This document shows, in pieces, positions 42,718-52,295 of a stretch of DNA of 64,000 bases. Origin of the DNA: Agromyces flavus (lineage in GTDB: Bacteria; Actinomycetota; Actinomycetes; Actinomycetales; Microbacteriaceae); assembly GCF_900104685.1 (NCBI RefSeq), contig NZ_LT629755.1:3224001-3288000 (forward strand). Reading direction: 5' to 3'. A program made the position numbers and the translations under genes. Below the pieces are notes generated by a model that was not told where the DNA came from, made no database searches, and saw only the letters and a program-made list of their open reading frames with translations. The number at the start of each line of letters is the position of its first letter. The stretch's first letter is position 1.

Positions 42718-43884
42718 TCAGCCGCGCAGGGCGGCCAGATTGCCGTAGCTGTACGCGGAGTTCTCCAGCGACAGCGAGGGCGACGGCGCGTTCACGCCCA
42801 GCGAGTTGACCGTCGACGCGTTGTCCTGCTCGTACATCGAGTTGTGGTACCCCTTCGCCCCGATCCGCTGGAAGAACGTGGTGAAGTCGATGTCGCCCGC
42901 GCCGAACGGCACGATCGAGTAGCCCGCGGCGAGGTCGGGCCGCGAGGCGCCGTCCTTCGCGTGGAAGAGCGGGAACCGGGTGGTCTGCGCGGCGACGAGA
43001 CCGGCAGGGTCGAACACGTTCTGCACGACGGAGCCGTCGGGCGCCGTGTAGCTCTGGAATCGGTGCTGGGCCACGTGCGCCCAGTAGATGTCCATCTCGA
43101 GGTACACGTAGTTCGGGTCGGTGTTCTGCAGGAACCACTCCAGGCGGCGGAGGCCGGTCGAGCGAGTCGGAAGGCCGGTCACCGCGTCGGGGGTGCTGTC
43201 GAGCAGGAAGCTGTACGCCGCGTCATGGTTGTGCGTGTACAGCTTGAGCCCGTGCGTCGCGGCGCGCTCGCCGAAGAAGTTCCAGCGGTCGGCCGCGGCC
43301 TGCCAGTCGGCGAGGTACGAGCTGCTCGTCGGGTCGCTGCCGGTGCCGATGTGGCCGAATCCGAGGATGTTGGCGACCTCGCACGCGGCGTCGAATGCGG
43401 CGATCGTCGCATCCGTGATCGTCGACGGGATCTGGCCGTGGTTGCCCTCGGCCTCGAGGCCGTTGTCGTCGAGCCAGGTGCGGAGCAGCTGTGCTCCCTC
43501 GGGCGTTCCGAGGTTCGCGCCGCCCTCGGAGTTGGCGTTCTGCCCGTAGCCCGCGAACTCGATCTGCTTGTACCCGATGCGTGCCAGCTCCGCGAGGACC
43601 TCCTTGAAGCCGGAGGGGAGGTCGCTCGTGAGCGGGTTGCGGCCGACCGCGTCGCGCACCGTGTAGAGGATGATGCCCCGCTTGCCGGGCGGGACCAGCG
43701 GTCCGTTCGCCACGTCGGCGGCGGCGCCCGTGGCCGCGTGCGCGTGCGTGTGGCCGCCGGCGAGCCCGACCGCTGCGGCGGCGGCCATACCCGTCGTGGC
43801 CGCCAGCAGTTGCCGGCGCGTCAGGCCGAGGCTGCGCCCGAGGACGCGGGCGTCGTGCTCGGCCTGTTCCGTCAGTTCATCCAT
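42718..43884 (-). CDS. Tat-exported sugar isomerase/epimerase-like TIM barrel
   Basis: A 388-residue protein of the xylose-isomerase-like TIM-barrel superfamily. A twin-arginine signal is seen at residues 23-46 (TRRQLLAATTGMAAAAAVGL), so it is exported folded, as expected for a metal enzyme. Metal ligands of the barrel include Glu in IEFAGYG, Glu/Asp in LEMDIYWAH and His in FHAKDG. AGGGAG precedes the ATG. It probably acts with the adjacent exported sugar dehydrogenase on an extracellular sugar derivative. The 277-base upstream gap is AT-rich and holds no gene; it should contain both divergent promoters. Confidence 0.85.
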   Translation of the reverse strand: MDELTEQAEHDARVLGRSLGLTRRQLLAATTGMAAAAAVGLAGGHTHAHAATGAAADVANGPLVPPGKRGIILYTVRDAVGRNPLTSDLPSGFKEVLAELARIGYKQIEFAGYGQNANSEGGANLGTPEGAQLLRTWLDDNGLEAEGNHGQIPSTITDATIAAFDAACEVANILGFGHIGTGSDPTSSSYLADWQAAADRWNFFGERAATHGLKLYTHNHDAAYSFLLDSTPDAVTGLPTRSTGLRRLEWFLQNTDPNYVYLEMDIYWAHVAQHRFQSYTAPDGSVVQNVFDPAGLVAAQTTRFPLFHAKDGASRPDLAAGYSIVPFGAGDIDFTTFFQRIGAKGYHNSMYEQDNASTVNSLGVNAPSPSLSLENSAYSYGNLAALRG

Positions 43885-44161
43885 GATGCTCCCTTGCACT
43901 GAACCGTTTTCTTGTAGGGACGGCGCGAAGGGTCTGAACCCGAGCGCCGTTGCTCGTGAGTTGGCATCCACGAACTTTTTCGGAGGCTACGGCATTTGTC
44001 TCGCTGAGGTCAAGCAAAAGCGTGGGTGATATGCGCGGCTTTTCACTTTCCACGACAAAAGTCCGAATGGCCCGTGGGAAACGTCCGAGGCGGCGGCGCG
44101 GCCTGTACGTGCGAGGCGACGTGCAGCATGATGGTCCGATGGGCCGTCTGCGGAATCGCGC

Positions 44162-45508
44162 ATGACCGCCCCCGCATCCGAGGGCGGAGGGCGAGCGGCC
44201 CGGCGCGTGCAGGGCACGTACTACACGCTGATGCTCGGTAACACGTTGGCCGCGTCGTTCATCTGGGGCATCAACACGCTCTTCCTGCTCGATGCCGGCC
44301 TGACCAACCTCGAGGCCTTCGCCGCCAACGCGTTCTTCAGCCTCGGCATGTTCGTGTTCGAGATCCCGACCGGCGTCGTGGCCGACACGCTCGGGCGACG
44401 TGCGTCGTACCTGCTCGGCACGATCACGCTCGCGGTCACCACGGCGCTGTACTGGCTGCTGTGGGTGTGGCAGTCGCCGTTCTGGGCGTGGGCGGTGGTG
44501 TCGGTGCTCCTCGGCCTCGGCTTCACCTTCTTCTCGGGCGCAGTCGACGCGTGGCTGGTCGACGCGCTCCAGGCGACGGGATACCGCGGCAGCCTCGAGA
44601 CGGTGTTCGGCCGGGCGGTGATCGTCGGCAACGTGGCGATGCTCGGCGGATCGGTGCTCGGCGGCGTCGTCGCCCAGCTGACGAACCTCGGGGTTCCGTT
44701 CCTGATCAGGGCCGGAATCCTCGTGGTCATGTTCGTCGTCGCCGCGATCCTCATGCACGACCTCGGGTTCACGCCCGAGCGGGGTGCCGGCCCGCTCGCG
44801 GCCACGCGCAACGTCTTCCGGGCCTCGGTGCGCTACGGACTCGGCAACCGGCCCGTGCGCTGGCTGATGCTGACCACGCCGTTCACGATGGGCGTGGGCA
44901 TCTACGCGTTCTACGCCCTGCAGCCCTACCTGCTCGAGCTCTGGGGCGACGAGGACGCGTACTCGGTCGCCGGGCTGGCCGCGGCGCTGCTCTCCGGCGC
45001 CGGCATCATCGGCGGATTCCTCGCGCCGCACGTGCGCCGCCGGTTCCGCAGGCGCACGTCGGTCATCCTGCTCGCCGCCATCTCGAGCGCCCTGGGACTC
45101 GTCGCCCTTGCCGTCACGGCGAACTTCTGGGTCGCGGTGGCGATGATCGCCGTCTGGGGCATCGCGTCGTCGATCGACGACCCGGTGCACCGGGCCTACC
45201 TCAACGACATGATCCCGTCGAAGCAGCGGGCCACCGTTCTGTCGTTCGACTCGTTGCTGGGCAGCGCGGGCGGGGCGGCGATCCAGCCCGTGCTCGGCCG
45301 CGCGGCCGACCTCGGCGGGTACGGATTCTCCTTGCTCTGGAGTGGTGTCCTCCAGGCCTTCGCCGTGCCGTTCGTGCTGCTCAGCCGGGCCGAGCGCGAC
45401 CCGGCAGACACCCGGCGCGACGTGGCCGGCGACGGTGATGGCGACGGGGCCGGCAGGGCGGGCGACGAGCCGGCCGCGGACTCCGCGGTGCCGCCGGCGG
45501 CGACCTGA
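44162..45508 (+). CDS. MFS transporter
   Basis: A 448-residue inner-membrane transporter with 12 helices and a charged Gly/Asp-rich tail. EIPTGVVADTLGRRASYLLG is the MFS loop 2-3 motif. The stop shares one base with the ATG of the following FAD oxidase (TGATG), so the two form an operon. Transport of a hydroxy acid used by that enzyme is a possibility, not shown by sequence. Confidence 0.85.
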   Translation: MTAPASEGGGRAARRVQGTYYTLMLGNTLAASFIWGINTLFLLDAGLTNLEAFAANAFFSLGMFVFEIPTGVVADTLGRRASYLLGTITLAVTTALYWLLWVWQSPFWAWAVVSVLLGLGFTFFSGAVDAWLVDALQATGYRGSLETVFGRAVIVGNVAMLGGSVLGGVVAQLTNLGVPFLIRAGILVVMFVVAAILMHDLGFTPERGAGPLAATRNVFRASVRYGLGNRPVRWLMLTTPFTMGVGIYAFYALQPYLLELWGDEDAYSVAGLAAALLSGAGIIGGFLAPHVRRRFRRRTSVILLAAISSALGLVALAVTANFWVAVAMIAVWGIASSIDDPVHRAYLNDMIPSKQRATVLSFDSLLGSAGGAAIQPVLGRAADLGGYGFSLLWSGVLQAFAVPFVLLSRAERDPADTRRDVAGDGDGDGAGRAGDEPAADSAVPPAAT

Positions 45509-46899
45509 TGCCCTTCGGATCCGTGTCGGTCGTCGCGGACCTGCGCGCTGCCGTCGAGGGCGCCGACGTGCTCGCCGACCCGTCCGATCTCGCGCGGTAC
45601 GCGCACGACGACGCCGAGTGGGCCGACTTCGCAGACCCCATCGCGGTGGTGCTCGCCGAGTCGATCGACCAGGTCGCCGCCACGGTGCGGTTCGCAGCGA
45701 CATCCGGCCTGCACGTCGTCGCGCGAGGCGCCGGCACCGGCCTGTCGGGCGGCGCGAACGCCACCGCGCGGTCGATCGTGCTCTCACTCGAGCGGATGAC
45801 CCGGATCGTCGAGATCGACCCCGGCGAGCGAATCGCCGTGGCCGAGGCGGGCGTCCTGAACGACGACCTCCGCCGTGCGGTCGCCGCCCACGGGCTCTGG
45901 TACCCGCCCGACCCCGCGAGCCATCGGATCTCCACGCTCGGCGGCAACGCGGCGACGAACGCCGGCGGCATCTGCTGCGTCAAATACGGGGTGACGCGCG
46001 ACTACGTCCTGGGCCTGACCGTCGTCCTCGCCGACGGCGAGGTCGTGCGCCTCGGCCGCCGCACCGCGAAGGGCGTCACGGGGTACGACCTCAGCGCGCT
46101 CATGGTCGGGTCCGAGGGGACGCTCGGCATCATCGTCGAACTCACGCTGAAGCTGCTGCCGCTCGGCGGCCGCGAGGAGCGCGCGGTCGTGGGCTCGTTC
46201 GACGCGCTCGAGACCGCCGGTCGCGCGGTCGCCGAGATCTCGGCGGCGGGCATCGTCCCGTCGGCGCTCGAACTCATCGACCGGACGTGCATCGAGGCCG
46301 TCGATGCGTGGAAGGGGCTCGGGCTTCCGCACGGCGTCGAGGCGCTCCTGCTGGCGAGGGTCGACGAGGTGGGTGCGGCGGGCGACGCGCTGGCGTCGCA
46401 GGTCGCCGAGCGGATGGCGCATGCCGGTGCCCTGACCGTCGAACGCGGCGCGTCGCCGGCCGACGCCGATCGGCTCTTCCTCGCGCGCCGCCTCGCCTAC
46501 CCGGCCGTCCAACGACTGGGGCCGGTCCTCACCGAGGACATCTGCGTGCCTCGCGCGCGCGTGCCCGAGATGCTCGCGCGCATCCAGGCGACCGCGAGCG
46601 AACACGACGTCGTCATCGCCAACATCGCGCACGCCGGCGACGGCAACCTGCATCCGCTGATCATCGCGCCTGAGGGGGATGACGCGGCGAAGGCTCGGGC
46701 CAAGCTCGCCTTCGACCGCATCGTCGAGGACTGTCGTGAGCTGGGCGGCACGGTGACCGGCGAGCACGGCGTCGGCCTGCTCAAGCTCGCCGGCGCGAGT
46801 GCGGAGTTGAGCCCGCGCGTCGTGGAGCTGCACCGGGCCGTGAAGCACGCGTTCGATCCGGCGGGCGTGCTCAACCCGGGAAAGGCGTTCCCGACCTAG
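45508..46899 (+). CDS. FAD-linked oxidase, GlcD/D-lactate dehydrogenase family
   Basis: A 463-residue flavoprotein of the VAO/PCMH family that oxidises 2-hydroxy acids. The FAD-binding VVARGAGTGLSGGANAT (near 72-88), TLGGNAATNAGG and VGSEGTLGIIVELTLKLLP lie in the N-terminal half; the C-terminal cap ends in the HAGDGNLHP and TGEHGVGLLK signatures. D-lactate, glycolate or 2-hydroxyglutarate are possible substrates. No iron-sulfur partner (GlcF) gene is adjacent, so it is more like stand-alone D-lactate or D-2-hydroxyglutarate dehydrogenases. Confidence 0.9.
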   Translation: MPFGSVSVVADLRAAVEGADVLADPSDLARYAHDDAEWADFADPIAVVLAESIDQVAATVRFAATSGLHVVARGAGTGLSGGANATARSIVLSLERMTRIVEIDPGERIAVAEAGVLNDDLRRAVAAHGLWYPPDPASHRISTLGGNAATNAGGICCVKYGVTRDYVLGLTVVLADGEVVRLGRRTAKGVTGYDLSALMVGSEGTLGIIVELTLKLLPLGGREERAVVGSFDALETAGRAVAEISAAGIVPSALELIDRTCIEAVDAWKGLGLPHGVEALLLARVDEVGAAGDALASQVAERMAHAGALTVERGASPADADRLFLARRLAYPAVQRLGPVLTEDICVPRARVPEMLARIQATASEHDVVIANIAHAGDGNLHPLIIAPEGDDAAKARAKLAFDRIVEDCRELGGTVTGEHGVGLLKLAGASAELSPRVVELHRAVKHAFDPAGVLNPGKAFPT

Positions 46900-47714
46900 G
46901 GCGTGCGCCTCGCGAGCCAGTCGAGCAGGATCCGGCTGAACGCGGCGGGCTGCTCGATGTTGGCGGCGTGGCCGTCCCGTTCGATGACGACCGCCTGCGC
47001 GAGCGGATTCAACGCCGCCGCGGCGTCGGCGTGACCCGACGGCCACACCTCGCTCTCCGCGCCCGCCACGAAGAGCACCGGAACGTCGGCGCGCGCGACG
47101 ACCGGCCTCCAGTCCCGCTTCGCATGGTCGGCCAGCGGCGCGAGCTCGGCGTCGGAGTACGTCGGCGCACCCCCCTTCGGCAGGTCGAGGGCACGCAGCA
47201 TGCGAGCCACGCGCACGAGGCCCTTGGACTTCGCAGGGAATCGGCCCGGGTCGTGGATGCCGGTCGCGAAGAGCGTGTCGACGTTCGATGCGTCGTAATC
47301 GTAGAACCCGTACGGCCAGTCGTCGTGGTTGAGCATGCACGGCGTCTGGTCGACGATGACGAGGTCGCGAACCCGGTCGGTGCCGAACCGATCGACGAGG
47401 GCCCAGATGGCGTTGCCGCCCATCGATTGGCCCACCAGGGTCGCGTCGCGCAGGTCGAGTCCCTCGAGCAGGTCGTGGATGTCGCGGCCGTGGCGTTCCA
47501 TCGTCGGCTCCCGTTCACCGGGGTCGGACGCACCGTGGCCGCGCCGATCGAACGCGATCACCCGGTGTCCCGCACGTTCCAGCGGTTTCACCTGGTAGCG
47601 CCAGCTGGATGCGGCCGCCTTGAATCCCGCGATGAGCACGACGGGTCGCGCCGCCGGATCGCCTGTCTCCGCGTAGTGCAGCCGGGTTCCGTCGGATGCG
47701 GTGATGTCGGGCAC
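46896..47714 (-). CDS. Alpha/beta-fold hydrolase
   Basis: A 272-residue cytosolic hydrolase. The nucleophile is S97 in VGQSMGGNA, the oxyanion region is VVLIAGFKAAASSW, the acid lies near VLFVAGAESEVWP and the His in ERDGHAANIE. GTG start with GGGAGGGGGG upstream. It overlaps the convergent FAD oxidase gene by four bases. The substrate cannot be inferred. Confidence 0.87.
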   Translation of the reverse strand: MPDITASDGTRLHYAETGDPAARPVVLIAGFKAAASSWRYQVKPLERAGHRVIAFDRRGHGASDPGEREPTMERHGRDIHDLLEGLDLRDATLVGQSMGGNAIWALVDRFGTDRVRDLVIVDQTPCMLNHDDWPYGFYDYDASNVDTLFATGIHDPGRFPAKSKGLVRVARMLRALDLPKGGAPTYSDAELAPLADHAKRDWRPVVARADVPVLFVAGAESEVWPSGHADAAAALNPLAQAVVIERDGHAANIEQPAAFSRILLDWLARRTP

Positions 47715-47766
47715 CGTCGCCCCCCTCCCAGGTCGTGGACCCGACCCTACCGGCGTGCGCCGCGGC

Positions 47767-49902
47767 TCACCCGTTCCTCCCGGTGGGGACGGCGGCGGGC
47801 GGGCTCGGCTCGTGGTGGAGTCTCACGTCGGTCGGCAGCCCCATGAGCTTGGTGCCCCGCCGCGAGGTGTCGATCGAGATGCGCTTGCCCGCGAACGGCA
47901 CGTTGCGCAGGTGGATGTCGCCGAATTCGCCGAGGGAGGTCGGGGCCACCCAGACGTCGCGCGTGGGCATCGACGGATCGAACCTCAGCGTGGTGCGCAG
48001 CAGCGACAGCGGCGTCGCCGCCGCCCACGCCTGCGGCGAGCACGACGCGGGGTACGACACCGGTTCGGGGTACTGCGCGCGTTCGAACCCGCAGAACAGC
48101 TCGGGCAGGCGGCCGCCCGAGAATGCTGCGGCCTCGAACAGCCCCGCGACGATCCGGTTCGCCTCCTCGACGAAGCCGTACCGCATGAGCCCCGCCGCGA
48201 TGATCGCGTTGTCGTGGGGCCAGACCGAGCCGTTGTGGTAGCTCGCCGGGTTGTAGGCGCCCATGCCCGATGCGAGCGTGCGGACGCCCCACCCGCTGAA
48301 CATCTCGGGCGAGAGGAGCCGCTCGGCGACGGCGGCGGCCTTGTCGTCGTCGACGATGCCGCTCCACAGGCAGTGGCCCATGTTGGACGCGCAGGCGTCG
48401 ACCGGGCGCTTGTCGCGATCGAGCGCGACGGCGAACCATCCGCGTTCGGGCAGCCAGAACCGCTCGTTGAACGCGCGCTTCAGCGCGGCCGCCCGCTCCG
48501 ACCAGTGCTCCGCTCCCTCGGCATCGCCGCGCAGCCAGGCGAGCGTGCCGCGCGCGATGAACGCGGCGTACACGTAGCCCTGCACCTCGCACAGCGCGAT
48601 GGGCGCCTGGGCCAGGGTGCCGTCGGCGAAGTTGATGCCGTCCCACGAGTCCTTCCAGCCCTGGTTGACCAGGCCGTGCTCGTTGAGGCGCTCGTACTCG
48701 ACGAACCCGTCGCCGTCGCGGTCGCCGTACTCGTCCACCCACTTCAGTGCCCGGTCGGCGGCCTCGAGCAGGTCGTCGGCGTCGTCGGGCAGGGCTCCCC
48801 AGCGCGCGAGCTCGCCGAGCACGACCACGTAGAGCGGCGTGGCGTCGGCCGTGCCGTAGTAGACGGAGCTTCCGCCCAGCGCGAGGTTCGTCGTCGCGCC
48901 GAGGCGGACCTCGTGCAGGATCCGGCCGGGCTGCTCCTCGGAGGAGGCCACCTCGCGGGTGCCCTGCAGCGAGGCGAGCGTCTGGAGCGTCCCGAGCGCG
49001 AGGGAAGGGTCGAGCGGCAGCGCCATCCACGACGTGAGGAGCGAGTCGCGACCGAACAGGGCCATGAACCACGGCACTCCCGCCGCGACGACCGGCCGGT
49101 CCGGATTGGCCGGGTCGAAGATGCGAAGCGAGCCGAGATCGCGCTGGCTCTGGCGGATGACGCGCTCCATCGCGTCGTCGCGCAACGATGAGGTCGGTGA
49201 TGCCGACTGCCAGGCGAGGAAGCGACGCGTGGGCTCGTCGATCGCGGCGGCCTCCGAGTCGGGTCCGATCGTGTCGTCCACCGTCTCGTCGCGCGGCGTC
49301 ACGAGCACGCGCCGGGACCAGGTGCCGCGCGGCTCGAGTACGACGTCGAACCGGATCCGGTCGCCGGCGACATCCGCGCCCTCGGCGGTCACCGTGACGC
49401 CCGGATGCCCGCCCGCGCTCGATGCGATCGCGAACCTGCCGGGCTCGGACTCCCGCATCGCCCCGGGCCGACGGGCCGCGCGTCCCTCCTTCACCTCGAA
49501 GATGTCGGCGAAGTCGGCTTCGAGCACGAGCTCGACGCGCACGGTCAGCGCCTCGCGCGAGTAGCTGCGCAGGGTGATCTGCTCGCGCAGCCCGGCGCCG
49601 ATGCGACGGTCGCGCTCCACGAGCAGGGGCGTGTCGGCCCGGCCGGGGATGTGACCGGCCCGTCCGACCATGACGACACGGTCGGGGTGGGGCGTCATCG
49701 CCGACAGCGGCTCGACGGTCGCCCCGTCGATCAGGAGGGTCAGGCGCGAGACCATCCTCGTGTCGCGATGGAACGCCCCGTGCGGCAGCTCGGGCACCAT
49801 GTCGCCGTTGGGTCCCGAGACGCAGAACGAGGTGCCCTCCACGATCGTGAGGGCGCCCGCCCCCGCCGTTCCTGCCAGCGTGTCCGTATTCCAGCCGGTC
49901 AT
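47767..49902 (-). CDS. Glycogen-debranching-type amylo-alpha-1,6-glucosidase
   Basis: A 711-residue cytosolic glycosidase of the bacterial GDE type. The N-terminal beta domain (about 20-230) has the GTSFCVSGPNGDM opening; the (alpha/alpha)6 barrel (about 270-680) carries AAGVPWFMALFGRDSLLT, QGWKDSWDGI and NGSVWPHDNAIIAAGL, where the catalytic acids of the family lie. GGAGG is seven bases before the ATG. It would release alpha-1,6-linked glucose or act on a compatible-solute sugar. No glycogen genes flank it. Confidence 0.87.
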   Translation of the reverse strand: MTGWNTDTLAGTAGAGALTIVEGTSFCVSGPNGDMVPELPHGAFHRDTRMVSRLTLLIDGATVEPLSAMTPHPDRVVMVGRAGHIPGRADTPLLVERDRRIGAGLREQITLRSYSREALTVRVELVLEADFADIFEVKEGRAARRPGAMRESEPGRFAIASSAGGHPGVTVTAEGADVAGDRIRFDVVLEPRGTWSRRVLVTPRDETVDDTIGPDSEAAAIDEPTRRFLAWQSASPTSSLRDDAMERVIRQSQRDLGSLRIFDPANPDRPVVAAGVPWFMALFGRDSLLTSWMALPLDPSLALGTLQTLASLQGTREVASSEEQPGRILHEVRLGATTNLALGGSSVYYGTADATPLYVVVLGELARWGALPDDADDLLEAADRALKWVDEYGDRDGDGFVEYERLNEHGLVNQGWKDSWDGINFADGTLAQAPIALCEVQGYVYAAFIARGTLAWLRGDAEGAEHWSERAAALKRAFNERFWLPERGWFAVALDRDKRPVDACASNMGHCLWSGIVDDDKAAAVAERLLSPEMFSGWGVRTLASGMGAYNPASYHNGSVWPHDNAIIAAGLMRYGFVEEANRIVAGLFEAAAFSGGRLPELFCGFERAQYPEPVSYPASCSPQAWAAATPLSLLRTTLRFDPSMPTRDVWVAPTSLGEFGDIHLRNVPFAGKRISIDTSRRGTKLMGLPTDVRLHHEPSPPAAVPTGRNG

Positions 49903-50061
49903 GTCACCGCCTCCGCTCCGGGCAGCGCGACCGTCCGTGCGACGGGGCGGGCCGCTCCGGCGTCGGCGCCACGATAGGCACGTCGCGCGCGGGCGGACAG
50001 GGGATTGCATGTCCGGAGGCGGTTCGCTAACCCGGTCAGGGGCGGCGCCCGCCGGTTCCGG

Positions 50062-50724
50062 TCACTTCGCGAGCGTCGTCACGCGCCCGTTCAGGTCGGA
50101 TGCCGCGGCATCCGCAGCCCACAGGGCGACGACCTCGTCGGCGAGCCGCGCTTCCAGCCCGTCGAGGGCCTTGACCCGGAAGGTGACCGCCGCGCCCGGA
50201 GCGCCGGCCTTGGCGAATCCGTCGGCCAGCGAGCGCATCCACGACTCGCTGGCGGCCTTGATCGAGGTGTAGTTCGCCCCGCCGGCAGTGGGCTTCTCGA
50301 CGGTCGTCGAGGACACGATCGCGACGCGACCGGCGTCGGAGGCGACCAGGTCGTCCCAGAACACCCGGCTGGCGTTCCGCAGCGCAGTGAAGGATCGCTC
50401 GAGCACGCGATAGTCCTCCTCGGTCTGGCCGGGGATGCCGCCGCCCCCGCGCCATCCGCCCACCAGGTGCACGACGCCGTCGACGTCGCCGACCTTGGCG
50501 TGCACGCGCATCGCGAGCTCGAGCACGTCGTCGCCGTCGGTGAGGTCGGCGCGCTCGCCCGTCACGCCGGGGATGTCGACCTCGAGCTCGTCGAGCCGGC
50601 CCTGGTGCGAACCGACCGCGATGACGCGTGCGCCGGCGTCGACGAGCGCGCGGGCGACGGCACGTCCCGACGCGCTCGTGGCGCCGGCGATCACAATCAC
50701 CTTGTCGTTCAGTGCGCTGGTCAT
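50062..50724 (-). CDS. Short-chain dehydrogenase/reductase paired with DUF6421
   Basis: A 220-residue Rossmann enzyme. The cofactor motif reads IAGATSASGRAVARAL (T-G-x3-G-x-G changed to GATSASG), and the active site has S in VSSTTVEK and Y-x3-K in YTSIKAA. It is downstream of the DUF6421 gene in the same direction, a pair seen in several actinobacteria. AGGATT lies ahead of the ATG. The substrate is unknown. A long hairpin separates the pair. Confidence 0.85.
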   Translation of the reverse strand: MTSALNDKVIVIAGATSASGRAVARALVDAGARVIAVGSHQGRLDELEVDIPGVTGERADLTDGDDVLELAMRVHAKVGDVDGVVHLVGGWRGGGGIPGQTEEDYRVLERSFTALRNASRVFWDDLVASDAGRVAIVSSTTVEKPTAGGANYTSIKAASESWMRSLADGFAKAGAPGAAVTFRVKALDGLEARLADEVVALWAADAAASDLNGRVTTLAK

Positions 50725-50745
50725 CGGGGGAATCCTCTCATGACG

Positions 50746-50801
50746 CGAGTCACCCCGGGCGGCGGGCGGAAGCCTCGGGCGCGCCGTCCCGGGGTGACTC
50801 G
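50746..50801 (-). terminator. Long perfect hairpin between DUF6421 and SDR genes
   Basis: A perfect 14-base stem (50746-50759 with 50788-50801) encloses 28 bases with an inner CGGCG/CGCCG stem. It lies 28 bases after the DUF6421 stop. Probably a terminator or attenuator that lowers SDR expression. Confidence 0.7.
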
Positions 50802-50828
50802 GCTCGGTCGGGGGCGAGCCGTCGAAGG

Positions 50829-52295
50829 TCAGGCGTCCCGGGCGGTGATCCCGACGGTGGACTCGATGACCGGCTTCATCTTCTTGTCGAGCGCCTCGTA
50901 GAACATGGACAGCGGGAACTCGTCGTCCATGACGAGGTCGGTGTAGCCCTTGGGCGGGCCGGCGAGCACCTCGCGGGGCAGCCCCTCGGCCCACACCGAG
51001 GCCGGGTTCGGCGTCAGCACCCCGCGCACAAGCTCGTAGGCGGCGAGCCAGTGTGCGGTCTTCGGGCGATCTATCGACTTCCAGTACAGCTCGTCGATCG
51101 CGTCGCCGAGCTCGACGACGGCGTCGGGGACCGCTTCCCAGTCGAAGGCGAGCTTCACGTCGGTCCACTCGAGCGCGTGCTTCTGGTGCAGCCAGGCGAA
51201 CAGCAGCTGCCCGCCGAGGCCGTCGTAGTTGCGCACGCGCGACCCCGTGATCGCGAATCGGAAGATCCGGTCGAAGATCACGGCGTACTGCACGAGCTTG
51301 GCGTGCTCGAGCAGCTGGGTCTCGACCGCATCGAGCTGGTCGCCCTCGTCGGCACGCTTGCGCAGGCTGCGCTCGATCCGGACCGACTCGCGGAACGCCG
51401 TGAGGTCGCAGCGCAGCTCCTCGAGCGAGTAGAGGAAGTACGGCATCCGCTGCTTGATCATGAACGGGTCGAACGGCAGGTCGCCGCGCATGTGCGTGCG
51501 GTCGTGGATGATGTCCCACATCACGAACGTGCGTTCGGCGAGCTGCTGGTCGTCGAGCAGCGATGCCGCGTCGTCGGGCAGTTCGAGCTTGGTGATCTCG
51601 GATGCCGCGCGCACGACCCGGCGGTAGCGGGCGGCCTCGCGGTCCTGGAAGATCGCGCCCCACGTGAACGGCGGGATCTCGCGCATCGCGACGGTCTCGG
51701 GGAAGAGGACCGCGGAGTTCGTGTCGTACCCGGGCGTGAAGTCGACGAGGCGCAGGCTCACGAAGAGCTTGTTGCCGTAGTCGCCGGCCTCGAGGTGCGC
51801 GATGAACTCGGGCCAGATCGTCTCGACGACGAGCGCCTCGACGTGGCGGTCGGACGAGCCGTTCTGCGTGTACATCGGGAACACGACCAGGTGTCGGATG
51901 CCGTCGACACGGTGCACCTGCGGCTGGAACTCGACGAGCGAGTCGAGGAAGTCGGGCACGCCGAGGCCCTCTGCCTGCCAGCGACGGAAGTCGGCCTGCA
52001 GGGCCGTGAGGTAGGCGGTCTCGTGCGGGAATCGGGGCGCGAGGGCCTCGACCGACTCGACGATGGCGTCGACGAGGGCGGATGCCTCGGGCTTGTCGCC
52101 CTCCTCGGGCACCGAGCCGTCCTTGACCTGCAGCCCCTGGAGCTTCGTGGCCGACTCCTTGAGGCGGAGCCAGGCGGGGTCGGACTCGACCCCGTCGGCC
52201 AGGCCGATGAGCTCGGCGGTGATCTCGATGCCGGACTCGTCCTCGAGAACCTCGGGTTCGCCAACGATTGCAGCAGTCATGGTGTTCTGTGACAT
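50829..52295 (-). CDS. DUF6421-family protein
   Basis: A 488-residue cytosolic protein of a family confined mostly to actinobacteria. Conserved-looking stretches include VFPMYTQNGSSDRHVEA, FTWGAIFQDREAARYRR and FVMWDIIHDRTHMRGDLPFD, whose H-D-R-T-H pair could bind a metal. The C-terminal half is helical. GGAGG lies six bases before the ATG. It is transcribed ahead of the SDR gene, so a joint metabolic role is likely. No reaction is known. Confidence 0.8.
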   Translation of the reverse strand: MSQNTMTAAIVGEPEVLEDESGIEITAELIGLADGVESDPAWLRLKESATKLQGLQVKDGSVPEEGDKPEASALVDAIVESVEALAPRFPHETAYLTALQADFRRWQAEGLGVPDFLDSLVEFQPQVHRVDGIRHLVVFPMYTQNGSSDRHVEALVVETIWPEFIAHLEAGDYGNKLFVSLRLVDFTPGYDTNSAVLFPETVAMREIPPFTWGAIFQDREAARYRRVVRAASEITKLELPDDAASLLDDQQLAERTFVMWDIIHDRTHMRGDLPFDPFMIKQRMPYFLYSLEELRCDLTAFRESVRIERSLRKRADEGDQLDAVETQLLEHAKLVQYAVIFDRIFRFAITGSRVRNYDGLGGQLLFAWLHQKHALEWTDVKLAFDWEAVPDAVVELGDAIDELYWKSIDRPKTAHWLAAYELVRGVLTPNPASVWAEGLPREVLAGPPKGYTDLVMDDEFPLSMFYEALDKKMKPVIESTVGITARDA

